Assembly: GCF_900324485.2 (NCBI RefSeq)
Contig: NC_046634.1
Coordinates: 699,501 to 763,500 of the forward strand
Origin: Mastacembelus armatus
Taxonomy: Eukaryota > Chordata > Actinopteri > Synbranchiformes > Mastacembelidae
Direction: 5' to 3'
Length of the DNA: 64,000 bases
The notes beneath the pieces are model-generated. The model saw nothing but the letters and a program-made list of their open reading frames with translations. It made no database searches and was not told the origin of the DNA. The position numbers and the translations under genes are program-made. Positions 12,531 to 22,600 of this stretch are shown one piece after another. Each line of letters starts with the position of its first letter. Within the stretch, counting starts at the first letter, position 1.

Positions 12531-13133
12531 AGTGTAAAAAATATAGAGAGTGCTACAAAAATCAAGCCTGTACATGGGATATTACCAAGCCTGGGGTGGA
12601 GCAGTGGTAGAGCTGCAACACCTACATTCAATGCTACCCTTTGTGCATACCGAAAACTATGCTGAGTCTGTGAACTCAAGGAGTTTTGGACGCGTTGGCT
12701 TCCATCTGGCGTACGGTTACGCAACTTTCTGGCAAGAGGGAAGAAGCGCATTGTTCCTGCCCTCCTACTCGGTAGGATCATGGGTGTATTGCACAAGGCT
12801 GAGGGGAAACCACCACAGATACTAAAGCATCAGATGGCAAACACAGACAGTAAAGAAGATTAAGAGGCTAAAAGCTGCTAAAAAGTTCATGGCAACTCAC
12901 ATGGTTTTACTATTTCCGGAGACTTATGAGCAGTTCAAGTGCACAGCTTATACTGTGGGTGGCACTAGAGGAAAGACCATGAGGTAATTTGAAAAAAAAA
13001 CTTCATTCTCTGCAGATCACAATCAAAAATGCGATGGCCTCCACAAACGGGCTATTTTTATTACTTAATTTGTGGACGCAAAGTCTGTTCACTCATGGTC
13101 GTCTTGCAGACAGCACATCTGTCTACTTTCACA

Positions 13134-13431
13134 GAATCAACATCATCCATCATCTATACCCGCTTATTCCTAACCAGGGTCACAGGGATCTGCTGGAGCC
13201 TATCCCAGCTCTCTTTGGGTGAAAGGCAGGGGTACACCCTGGACAGGTCACCAGTCCATCACAGGGCCGCATAGAGACAAACAACCTCACACACTCACAC
13301 TCACTCCTATGGGCAATTTAGAGTCACCAATCAACCTGACATACATGTTTTTGGACTGTGGGAGGAAACCGGAAACAAGCTCAGGGAGAACATGCAAACT
13401 CCACACAGAAAGGCCCCTGAATCAACATCAT
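13134..13431 (-). mobile_element. SINE with a perfect 13-bp target-site duplication
   Basis: A reverse-oriented, head-truncated copy (13147-13418) of the window's main SINE. It is bracketed by GAATCAACATCAT at 13134-13146 and again at 13419-13431. A perfect 13-bp direct repeat exactly at both ends of the repeat is the mark of LINE-driven retrotransposition, and supports calling this family a SINE rather than a DNA transposon. Confidence 0.88.
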
Positions 13432-13787
13432 TTTATTCCAATTACTGGGATCATTGCCAGGAAACAAGCTTTTAATGTCCTTTTCTTATCAGCCTCTCTC
13501 AGTTGTAATGTTATTTCCTCCCAGGACACAAAACGCATCAGGGCACAATCACCAATACCCCCCCCCACCCCTCAGACTCGCCTGCTTCACATGTTGATCC
13601 AGCATGTTAGCCAAAATGTCATCGTGTTCCTTTAAAGCTCATAGTGATTCACTTTTCCATTTCTAACAGCGTGTGGTCGGGACAGATTGAAGCTTCTAAA
13701 AACCTCTGCTGATGATTTTTTTTTTTTTCAAACCATTCCAGCTGACGATAAATATATGAGAAAAAAAAAAGCCAGTTCCCTCTTGAT

Positions 13788-13789
<2 letters not shown>

Positions 13790-13829
<40 letters not shown>
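13790..13829. repeat. CA microsatellite
   Basis: Pure CA run in the dgkz intron; a second short CA run follows at about 13926-13940. Confidence 0.9.
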
Positions 13830-13830
<1 letters not shown>

Positions 13831-15082
13831 GTGCTGCAGTGCCATAGATACAGCTGATCCTTACATAACTCCTCTAGTGAGTCAGGAGAATTGACAGCTG
13901 TGCCAGCTTGCCTCACCACCACCACTCACACACACACACAATCCCCATCTGGATTACTGATTATACTGAACTATGTTGAGATTATGCCCAGTGAAATAAG
14001 AAGCCATCTGATGTCTTACTATCTGACCTCCAACACAGCCATGGAAAATGGCCTTTTCTGAAAATGTTACAGCTGAAATGTGACACCAGCTGTGACATTT
14101 AAAAGACAGAAACCCAAAAAAGACAAAAAAAAAAAAAAAAAAACAGGAATCTGTCATCCGAAGTAGGGCAGGAGAAGATCCGCACTCATTATGTAATGTG
14201 ACATTCAGTGCGTGATTCAGTTCAATATCACAGATGAAGCTCAAAACGAAATGTGCCACTGTGACACATGGATCAGGACAATTAAACAGTTCAGCGTTCA
14301 GCAGCAACAGTTTCCACTAGCTGCTAATTCGATCTGAATATTCATCATCATCTGCGTAAAAGTGTTAAGAAATGATAGGGAACGCATCTATAGCAGGCAC
14401 AGAGACTCGAACTTCATTCAGGGGGTGTGTGCGGAGAGGTAGAGGGCAGAAGGAGAGGCCTGTTTACGACAAAGGACCACAATTCAATTAGAGGGGCCGA
14501 ACACACCACCAGTTCCTAATGCTTCATTCACTTGGTGAGAGAGGGTTGTGTTGTGTGTGAGTGTCCTGAAACAATACAGCAGGAATTGTGACTTATACCC
14601 TTCCAGCTATACCTGCCAGTCCCAGACTGCTTCCGGTGAATGAAATGTTCAGAGTTAGAAGAGCTGGAACATATTTGGCTGGGATCCACTACAGAACCAG
14701 GAGATAATTCCCACCTCGGTTTGGAAACTCGTCCAATTTGTCATCTGAGCCTGCAGTAGAATTCATCTCTGTGTGCTCAACACACATATCTTCAGGCGGT
14801 GTTTAGGCTGGCTCGGCACAGATCAACAGCTCATATGTTCCCACACCCAGTTCCCATCCTCCCTAGCAGTATGAATGACATGTCATAGCTTGAGCTAAAC
14901 TAAAACTGATCTTAATCTCTTCACCTCAGAAAAAAAGAACCAGGAACGTATAAGATGATGGTGACACAGTATCACGGGTGGCCGAACCTCCTGAGACAGT
15001 TTCTGGCAGAACAGGCTAGCAGGAAAGGTCACATTCCACATTTTTTTTTTGTTTGTTTCTGTCTAGTAACTGGATTTCATAC

Positions 15083-15539
15083 CTGTAGGACACCTGCTTC
15101 CTGAGGTTCAGCTGGAGAAACTCTTCCTCCATCTGGGACACCGACAGCTCCTCCTTCTTCTCCTTCGCTGCGCCCACCATGTCCTTCTCTTCTGGTACCT
15201 AATATAAATGCAAAGATGAATTCCTGTTTTTCAAATACAGCTTTCCAAAGCAGGTTGACTGAGCCCAGCTAAATAAACAACACACGTGCACAGATTTTTA
15301 GGTGGGCTTGACAACAAAAAGGTGGTGGTGGTGGTGGGTGGGGGGGTATAATATTAGTATAATAATAGTATAATATTGTGTTACAGGTGGGGTAAGCAGC
15401 CCTTAGACGCACCCACCTGACACCTGCAGAGCTCCAGGGTGCGCTTGGAACTCTCCTCCGCGGCGAATGCGTCCTCCTCCTCGGCCACGTCCTCCAGCCC
15501 AGGCCGCTCCACCGCCGGAGGAGCGGAGTCTCTCATCAT
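15083..15539 (-). CDS. dgkz: dgkz alternative first exons of DGKI type (two exons)
   Basis: Exon 15539-15417 (41 codons, MMRDSAPPAVERPG...LELCRCQ) and exon 15198-15083 (38 codons plus two bases, VPEEKDMVG...QMEEEFLQLNLRKQVSY). They join in phase 0, with AG/GT at both sides of a 218-bp intron. The second exon ends in phase 2, exactly as the other two dgkz first exons do, so it can read on as [14 protein letters not shown]. The human paralogue DGKI has LRNLTFRKQVSYR-KAISRAG at the same junction, so this end is a DGKI-like N-terminus. The first exon is GC-rich and acidic; either of its two leading Met codons could be used. The assignment to the dgkz transcript rests on phase and the DGKI parallel. 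Confidence 0.8.
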
Positions 15540-15594
15540 CCCTGCGGTCTCAACTCAAGTCCCCTCTGTGGTTTAACGATTAATAACGTTAATT

Positions 15595-15619
15595 AGTGGG
15601 AGAGCTGAGCTCTCCCACT
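15595..15619. repeat. Perfect 12-bp-arm palindrome at the left edge of the repeat block
   Basis: AGTGGGAGAGCT, one base G, then AGCTCTCCCACT. The right arm AGCTCTCCCAC recurs at 19154-19164 near the other end of the repeat-rich block. It begins only 56 bp upstream of the dgkz start codon at 15539. Confidence 0.9.
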
Positions 15620-15689
15620 TATGTTATCTTCGCTCTTTATTATTTTTTTTATTATTATTATTTCGCCCTTTTCTTCGGTCGCTATCTTC

Positions 15690-15960
15690 TTCCAGACGCT
15701 TTGGGCTAGAAACTCCGTTCAAACTTCAAAACGTGCATCTTTCAGAGGACTTTCCTGCTATTACTTTTCTTCTTTTTATCTTTTATACTTTTTCTTTTAT
15801 TCAACTTTTTTCACCTTTTTTTTACAATGGTTTTCTATGGAGAAAACTATCAACTTCCATGAAACTTTCCTCTTTATTTGAGCTTCCCAAATCGTCATAC
15901 TTTGGGCTAGAAACGTCATTTCAACTTTAAACCGGTCTAGACCCTTTAAACTTTTAGTCT
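15690..15960. repeat. Two imperfect ~200-bp tandem units
   Basis: CTTTGGGCTAGAAAC followed by a TTCAAACTT-like stretch occurs at about 15700 and again at about 15901, with T-rich filler between. The period is about 200 bp. These look like monomers of a larger repeat family. Confidence 0.6.
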
Positions 15961-17160
15961 TTAAGTCAGCTTCTTGATATCTTTTATACTTTTTGATTTC
16001 TGGCAGTTTATATTTTAGGGTGTTTTTGCTCATTTTTCAACTTTTCCATTGGTGTGTATTGCAGAATCCTCTAGCAGGCTAGAGCGTGTGACGTCACAGC
16101 TAGAGCGGGAGAAGCTGTTAACTTTATGGAAAATTTTTCTCTCTAACTCGCCGTCACGGCCACAATTTTGACTCTTCATACACCATTTTCTCAAAAGTAG
16201 TAGAGATTTTTGTCCTCTTTCAGGCAATGCTTTTCTTATTTTCATAGGACCTACGGTTTTTTCGCAACGTGGCCAAACAGACAGAGAGTGACTGCTCAAT
16301 CTCTCATTCACTCCCATTCTAAAACCGTCGTAGGGTTTTGGGGGAAAACGCAAATGAAGGCTGTTTCTAACTCGCCACCAATCGTTCATTTTTTGGAATA
16401 TCTTCACAAAAAGCAGATCAGTCTCTTCGTTGAAGCCCCCTGGCACTGTTAGTGAAAGAATTATTTCGATAGGTCTTATAGTTTTTCTGTAGTCCTCCGT
16501 TGTGTGAGGTGAAGTTTTGTTAGCGTCTCATTCACTCAGCGTGTGTAAAGCGCTGTGTCACTCCCCCTCCCACTCTGGGCTTAGGTCACCATAGCAACAG
16601 ATCAAAACAAAGCATTAGCATAACAGCGGCTATCTGTGATTGCTAATTAGACTGACTGGCTGCTTAATGTCAAAGCCAGCTAGCCTAGCCCCGTTAGCTG
16701 GTGTGGAGCCACCGAGCTATATATATATATTGGCTGCTTAAACCCGACTGGCTGCTTAAAACCCTCTGGGGTCGACGCAAGCGCCGGCGCGTTTTGACGC
16801 ATCGTTTCCTGATAAGGCCGAAACAAACTGAAATTACTCCGTCAATTCTGATCGTACAGATAAAAGAAATCTATCATTCAAATCTGGTTTTAGTGGTATA
16901 CCATCATAATAACAGCAAAACGTTGTGCTTTTTTTAAATAAAGAAAGCCGACAGGGTGCGATCTCTGCCTTGTCTGTCTCTGCCATTTCTCTTCACAGAC
17001 GCGTAAATAAAACAACCAGAATCTCAGCGAATACTTGGCTCCTAAAAATAAGAATTATATGGCTAGAAAGCTTGAAATGTTTTCTTTTGAGTGAAACAAT
17101 TCAAGTCGAAAACAAATCATCACTTCTTATTTAATCCGTATGAACGTAAGGAGAAGTCCG
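15961..17160. repeat. Unclassified moderately repetitive-looking segment
   Basis: No host exon. It includes a 138-codon open frame on the minus strand (16446-16030) with no recognisable domain, a (TA) run at about 16720, and a stretch ending in a C-tract near 17205. The style (long AT-rich stretches with GAGAGTGACT-type phrases and no splice signals) resembles uncurated fish transposon sequence, but I cannot name a family. Confidence 0.4.
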
Positions 17161-17429
17161 TTTTTTCCCGTCTCACCTCATTATAGGTAATGCGACCCCC
17201 CCCCCCCCCTTGTACTCTGTTCACTGTTCACATGTAAATAATCTCAGGTGAACCAGGTAAATATGTGCACACCCCCGAGAAATGACATGAAACGTACTTC
17301 TTTCACTTCTTACCAAGCACTTGGCTCCTGGCAGATTGCCGTAGGCACCATTGTTGGCCTTGACGTCTTCACTAGGCAGGACATGTTCACACCCTTTATC
17401 CCCCTTTATTTGATTATTTTAGTTTGTTT

Positions 17430-17663
17430 ATATTCCTTTTTTTATACACACATACATACACACACACACTCACCAACCCCCCAAACAAATAATTACTTTA
17501 CTTTTCTACATGAAGGTTGATTGCTTTATTACTTTATTAATTACTTAATTAATTATTATCAATTTGTATAATTTAAATAATATTAAATGTAATAACTTTA
17601 ATAAATGCTGTAACAATTTAATTTCCTCTTGGGGATTAATAAAGTACTTCTTGTTCTTCTTCT
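17430..17663 (+). mobile_element. LINE 3' tail fragment (CR1/Rex-Babar-like), first copy
   Basis: Shares CAATTTGTATAATTTAAATA, TGTAACAATTTAATTTCC and GATTAATAAAGTAC followed by a TTC-repeat end with the longer LINE copy at 17776-18573. It holds only the 3' untranslated part, preceded by a CA-rich run, so it is a severely 5'-truncated insertion or a duplicated tail. Confidence 0.75.
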
Positions 17664-17775
17664 TCCTAGTTCTGTCTTTCCTCACCTTTCTTTCTTACCT
17701 TCATTGCCTTTCAACCAATTCTTATTCATCCTGTACTTTCTTATCTGTCTGTCTTTTTCTTCAGTGTCCCTCTTT

Positions 17776-18573
17776 TGAGTTCACTTGATAAAAAGCTTTG
17801 TTGATTGGTGTAACAACTGTCTAAAGCTCAATATTAAGAATACCAGAGAACTGGTGGTGGACTTTAGGAGGAGCAGGAAGACCCCAGTCCCTGTCTCCAT
17901 CCTTGGAGACGAAGTAGAGATTGTGGACTCCTACAAATACCTTGGAGTCCACATTAACAACAAACTGGACTGGTCAAACAATACAGATGCACTCTTCAAG
18001 AAAGGACAGAGCAGACTGTTCTTCCTCAGGAGACTCTGTTCCTTTGACGTGTGCAACAAGCTACTGACTATCATCAAATACAACTAACAGGTTGGAGTAT
18101 GTCCATCAACTGGACATTCTGAAGGCTGTGGCAGAGAGGAGGATGATGGACAAAATCAACTCCATACTGGACAATTCTGCCCACCCACTTCATGAGGATC
18201 TGTGGCGAACGGAAAGTTCATTCGGCCCCAGACTAATTCCTCCTAAAACCAAGACTGAGAGATTCAGGAAGTCTTTTGTGTCCACGGCCATAAGACTCTA
18301 TAATTCCATAATATAAACAATAACACAGACACACACCACATACACACGCATGCATGCACGCACACACATACACGCACATGCACACACACATACACACTCC
18401 AACTCTCAAAAACAAATTACTTTACTTTTCTACATACACGTTGATTGCTTTATTAATTACTTTATTAATTACTTAATCAATTTGTATAATTTAAATAATA
18501 TTACATTTAATAACTTTAGTAACTGCTGTAACAATTTAATTTCCCCTTGAGGATTAATAAAGTACGTCTTCTT
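17776..18573 (+). mobile_element. 5'-truncated LINE (CR1/Rex-Babar-like) with the end of the reverse transcriptase ORF
   Basis: Plus-strand frames read CLKLNIKNTRELVVDFRRS, then VSILGDEVEIVDSYKYLGVH, LDWSNNTDALFKKGQSRLFF, and after a gap KINSILDNSAHPLHEDLW and PRLIPPKTKTERFRKSF. These are the thumb/C-terminal blocks typical of fish jockey-superclade (CR1, Rex1/Babar) reverse transcriptases. One stop interrupts the frame near 18087, and about 60 residues expected between the two halves are missing, so the copy is dead. It ends in GATTAATAAAGTAC and a TTC-repeat tail. It sits inside a pyrimidine-rich satellite unit, splitting CTCTTTT from CATGCTTAC. Confidence 0.8.
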
Positions 18574-19140
18574 CTTCTTTTCATGCTTACTTCCTGCCTT
18601 TTTTCTTTACTTTCAACTTCATTTTCCTTCCTTTTCGTTCAACTTCTTCTACTTGGTCAACTTCTTTGCTTCCTTGGCACTTTTTTCTTTCCTCACCTTT
18701 CTTTCTTACTTTCCTTGCCTTTCAACCCTTTCTTACTCATCCTGTACTTTCTTTTTTGTCTGTCTTTTTGTTCAGTGCCTCTCTTTTCATGCTTACTTCC
18801 TGCCTTTTTTCTTTACTTTCAACTTCATTTTCCTTCCTTTTCGTTCAACTTCTTCTACTTTGTCAACTTCTTTGCTTCCTTGGCACTTTTTTCTTTCATC
18901 ACCTTTCTTTCTTACTTTCATTGCCTTTCAACCCTTTCTTACTCATCCTGTACTTTCTTCTTTGTCTGTCTTTTTTTTCAGTTCCTCTCTTTTCATGCTT
19001 ACTTCTTGCCTTTTTTCTTTACTTTCAACTTCATTTTCCTTCCTTTTATTTCAACTTCTTCTACTTTGTCAACTTCTTTACTTCCTTGGCACTTTTTTCT
19101 TTCGTCTGCTTTTTTGACTTCAAATTACTCCTCGTATTTT
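18574..19140. repeat. Pyrimidine-rich ~205-bp tandem repeat (about 2.7 units)
   Basis: CATGCTTACTTCCTGCC (or TTGCC) recurs at about 18580, 18787 and 18991, giving a period of 204-207 bp. Units are well over 90% alike by eye and are almost pure C+T on this strand. A partial unit also lies at 17664-17775, left of the LINE. The long overlapping Ser/Phe/Leu-rich open frames here are a by-product of the T-rich repeat, not genes. Confidence 0.88.
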
Positions 19141-19153
19141 TCGTCAGCGTATC

Positions 19154-19196
19154 AGCTCTCCCACGTAATTTCTTCCGAAATTACCTTTTCTAGTTA
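19154..19196. repeat. Right edge of the repeat block: AGCTCTCCCAC, hairpin, CTAG
   Basis: AGCTCTCCCAC (19154-19164) is followed at once by a perfect hairpin GTAATTTC-TTCC-GAAATTAC (19165-19184), then CTTTT and CTAG before TTAG. A short hairpin a few bases before a CTRR end is how Helitron 3' termini look. This is only a terminal-structure match; no Rep/helicase coding was seen. Confidence 0.4.
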
Positions 19197-19337
19197 GACA
19201 CTGCTGTTCCGTCGACCCGGCTCCCTTCTGCTGTGTTCTTGTATTTTTAGAACTTGCTATTTCGGTGCGTATTTAAAAGAAGCTCATCCCCATCGCACCA
19301 CGCAGGAGGACACGTAAAACGCCGGAGTTGTGCCCGT

Positions 19338-19349
19338 GAATGTATGTGT

Positions 19350-19388
<39 letters not shown>

Positions 19389-19543
19389 CGTCTGTGTGTG
19401 TGGTGAGTCAGAACAGCTGATCAGAAATAAAGAAGCGAGCAACGAACTGTCTGCCCATGAAATCTGAAACACACTGATGAAAAGTTGTCGTCGGGTGAGC
19501 ACTGTTCTGCCCCGTCATCCAACCAGGTGCTGCAGGAAACCAC

Positions 19544-19577
<34 letters not shown>
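19338..19577. repeat. GT/CG run and CT run
   Basis: A GT repeat passing into CGCGCG (about 19338-19402), and a pure CT run at 19548-19577, both intergenic between the repeat block and cryaa. Confidence 0.85.
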
Positions 19578-19578
<1 letters not shown>

Positions 19579-20017
19579 TCTGTCATCCACCGAATAATAC
19601 AACCGTGACTCTAATAACGTGCAACGGACTCACACTCATGATGCGTTCACGTCTTCACTACGAGCTTGCTTGCAAGGTGTCTCCGTCATTCTGTCCCCGC
19701 CCCTCTGATGAAACAGGACAAACTTCCTGAAGTCCCCCTTTCTCGAAGATCGTTTAAATAAAATTTCCCAAGTGATGCTTGTCCTTGCTCTCCATCATCT
19801 GCAAAACAGCTGCAAGAGGTGCGTTTAAGTCTACAGACTTAAATCCATTTCTGGAGGTTGCGGGTTCATTTTGACACTAGAATCCAGTCTTTTGAAAGTT
19901 TAAAGGGAGGTGATATAATGTCCGTCCAGCAGGGGGCAGCAGAATACAGATTTTTGACAGCTATCATAGCTTGCAAATGAGTTTTTCCTCCAGTTTTCCT
20001 GCAGATCACTTCAATTG

Positions 20018-20136
20018 CCTGTGATGGACTGGTGACCTGTCCAGGGTGTACCACTGCCAAAGAGAGCTGGGATAGTCTCCAGCAGATCCCTGTGACCCCA
20101 AAACGTAATAAGTGGGTACAGACAATGGATGGATGG
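20018..20136 (+). mobile_element. SINE 3' fragment
   Basis: Only the tail third of the main SINE family (CTGTGATGGACTGGTGACC through GGGATAG...CCAGCAGATCCC to GGATGGATGG), with several changes. 5'-truncated; lies about 1.4 kb upstream of cryaa. Confidence 0.8.
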
Positions 20137-21293
20137 GTCACTTCAAGTGCAGTGGTATTTTTAAGGCCATCTTGCACAAACAGCATGATTAACCTTCATT
20201 TTTACCTGTACACTCCATCCCAGTACTTAACAGTTGTCGACAGCACAACTCTAGTTCCCCAGTTGACTTCTGTGATGAGGTTTGTTTCTGATGAATCAGG
20301 TGTCTACAAAAATATGAGTTTTTGACAGCACTCTCCATCAGCATCACGAAAAACCTTAGAATTTTCTTAGTGGCTTCACAAAGACAAAATAACTGAACAG
20401 AAAGGAGCATGTCCACAATGCGTGTTGCCAAGTCGTTGGCCAAAAACTGCTTTTTAGAGCCATTGTCTGGCCCCCCATTGAAAAAAAAAGCCACAGTGCT
20501 GACTGCGCTGAACCATAGCCAGCTGTACTGCTTCTCCATCCAGTTCGCAGCACTTAGCAAACCCCAAACCCCAACAACCTTCCCCTAAAACACCCCCAGC
20601 CCCAGCTGCCTGGCCCAGTTGCTCTTGGCCTGTGGCTGCATGGAGCAACTAAGCCCCTGTGCTAGCCGGCCAAAGCCTGGTGGGATTAGACTAATGCAGG
20701 CGGCGGGAAGTCAGTGTGGTGAAACAACAGGCATGAGAAGCCACCCTTCTCTTTACATTCGAATTCACTCCCTTTTTTTTCCACACTCAGCTCTCTCCAT
20801 CCTCAATGTAATGTTTTTTTTTTCCTTTCCAAATCATTTGGTATAATTAGTCTGATGTGACACCTTAACCAAGGTGGTCCAATTTATTGCCCTACTTATT
20901 TTTTTCAGTTTAACATAAAACCTGAATGGCAATTTTTTGAATGTTGCTATTCTTTGACATGAGAACTCTCTACTAGTAAAATGTTTGCACCTCATGACAT
21001 TTGTTCTCACTTCTGGTCCGCCGTTGTTGTTGCTGCCCTCTGTTCAGCCACACAGGCAGAACAATAGAGCGCCATTATGTCACCGACCGGCCGAACAGAC
21101 GTGTGAGAAGCTGTCTGATGCATTGACACTTAGGTAAAATCTCTGTGTCTTTAGTTGGCTTCCTGATCTCATTGTCGCTGCCGTGCCCTCCTCCTCCCTC
21201 CTGTGCGTCCGCCAGGGTTTGTTTTGGCAGCCCTGGGTGTCTGGTGCATGGGTCGCACCAGGGTGTGAACCCTTCCATCCTCAACCCTGATTT
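20137..21293. other. Intergenic, upstream of cryaa
   Basis: I see no gene. Short open frames on both strands have no recognisable domain. The final kilobase before the cryaa TATA box is expected to hold lens enhancer elements, but only the proximal sites below can be pointed to. Confidence 0.5.
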
Positions 21294-21381
21294 TGCTGAC
21301 GGGGCCCAACTCACCATGAGATAATGCCATTCAAGAGGGATCGTGGCTAAAGCCTCTCTTTCTGGCTCTCAGGTATATAAA
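21294..21381 (+). promoter_or_regulatory. cryaa proximal promoter: MARE half-site and TATA box
   Basis: TGCTGAC at 21294-21300 is the core of a large-Maf response element. TATATAAA at 21374-21381 is a clean TATA box, placing transcription start near 21404 and the MARE at about -110. In mouse and chicken the alpha-A crystallin promoter carries a functional Maf site (c-Maf/MafA) at nearly this distance. Position and motif are seen; function is inferred. Confidence 0.75.
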
Positions 21382-21574
21382 GAGGAGGCAGCCTGGGAGC
21401 AGAGGACAAGGCACTCTGGAAACATACTTCACCCAACGCATTTCATCATCAGTCTGTTCTCTCCATCTTGCCTCTCGCCTCCCTTCGCCCACCTGCTGGA
21501 CTCCAAGCTGAGCAGGTACATCCGCTAACCTGAGCCAAGCCAAGCCGAGCTAGACCAAACCGTCTCAAGTCACT

Positions 21575-22600
21575 ATGGATATTGCCATCCAGCACCCCTG
21601 GTTCAGACGTAACCTGGGCTCTGTCTACCCTGGCAGGCTCTTTGACCAGTTCTTTGGAGAGGGCATGTTTGACTACGACCTCTTCCCCTACACCGCCTCC
21701 ACCATTAGCCCCTATTACAGACAGTTTTTGTTCCGCAGCTTTTTGGATTCTTCCAACTCCGGCATCTCTGAGGTAATAAGAGCTTACTCGCTCCTGTAGT
21801 TTGGAGAAACATGTAGACACTTAAGTAGAAGTTAAGAATATGTATAAGAATTGTTTAATCTTAAAATATCTTAAAATTTCATTCAAGTGATCTTAATTTT
21901 TTTTAAATTCTACAACTAAGAGAGGTTCAAATTCTTCTTCTTCTTCTTCAAAAAAAGAATCTATATTTCGACAATGTATGTGTCCCCCAGGTGAGGTCTG
22001 ACAGGGATAAGTTTACAGTCTACCTGGACGTCAAGCACTTCTCTCCTGATGAGCTCTGTGTGAAGGTCACTGATGACTGCGTGGAGATCCATGGCAAGCA
22101 TGGAGAAAGACAGGTTCCTCTCTTATACACACATCACCTTTAAAATAAAGTTAATAAGGCGAGGGGTCAATGCATTGGGTATATACTATTTAAAGCGACT
22201 TAATCAAGAATGATGACTTAATCTGTAACAGCAGCTATGACACTTCAAGTGAAAGCTGTAAGTTCATGTTACCAATAGTTCTAGAACCTCAAGTGTTGTC
22301 TTTGAAAAGTATTTATGGCCATTAATTGAGTGAACTGTTCCTTTAAGGATAAGTAATATCCTTGCCTGGACTGACCCTGCTGTATTTCAGGACGACCATG
22401 GCTACATTGCTCGCGAGTTTCACCGCCGCTACCGCCTCCCCTCCAGCGTCGACCAATCAGCGATCACCTGCTCCCTGTCGACTGACGGTCTGCTGACTCT
22501 GACCGGGCCAAAGGTCTCCGGGGGCAGCGAGTCCAGCCACAGTGAACGCAGCATCCCCGTCACCCGCGACGACAAGCCCAACGCCGCTGCATCCTCCTAG
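21575..22600 (+). CDS. cryaa: Alpha-A crystallin
   Basis: Three exons: 21575-21772, 21991-22113, 22391-22600, all joined in phase 0, giving 176 residues. It is a small heat-shock protein of the lens that keeps other crystallins soluble. Exon 1 gives the N-terminal domain ([12 protein letters not shown]...). Exons 2-3 give the alpha-crystallin domain (from about residue 67, [20 protein letters not shown]) with the conserved [12 protein letters not shown] arginines. The C-terminal tail carries the IPV anchoring motif (RSIPVTRDD). Length compares with 173 in human; the exon plan (66, 41 and 69 codons) is that of vertebrate CRYAA, without the rodent insert exon. The start is the first ATG after the TATA-driven leader. 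It is tail to tail with hsf2bp. Confidence 0.97.

Larger units (their letters stand above)
9927..15082 (-). other. dgkz intron between two alternative first exons
   Basis: No coding exon seen. Contents listed separately: a worn LINE fragment (11069-11270), a fragment of another tRNA-SINE-like tail (12431-12530), a SINE with target-site duplication (13147-13418) and a CA run (13790-13829). The stretch at 12550-12840 reads as an open frame of about 90 codons, but I could not relate it to any family. Confidence 0.6.

Noticed and set aside
12550-12825. 91-codon plus-strand open frame, with a pattern that looks coding
   Set aside because: No family recognised and no splice signals; sits in a dgkz intron among repeats. 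Left unassigned.
16030-16446. 138-codon minus-strand open frame
   Set aside because: No recognisable domain, lies within repeat-like sequence, no splice or promoter support.
18547-19197. Overlapping open frames of 154-216 codons rich in Phe, Leu and Ser
   Set aside because: All three plus-strand frames are open through a pyrimidine-rich tandem repeat. Repeating peptides with the repeat's period and no start or splice context mean this is satellite, not a multi-pass membrane protein.
20189-20560. 123-codon minus-strand open frame upstream of cryaa
   Set aside because: No domain, no conserved motif, no exon borders. Treated as chance.
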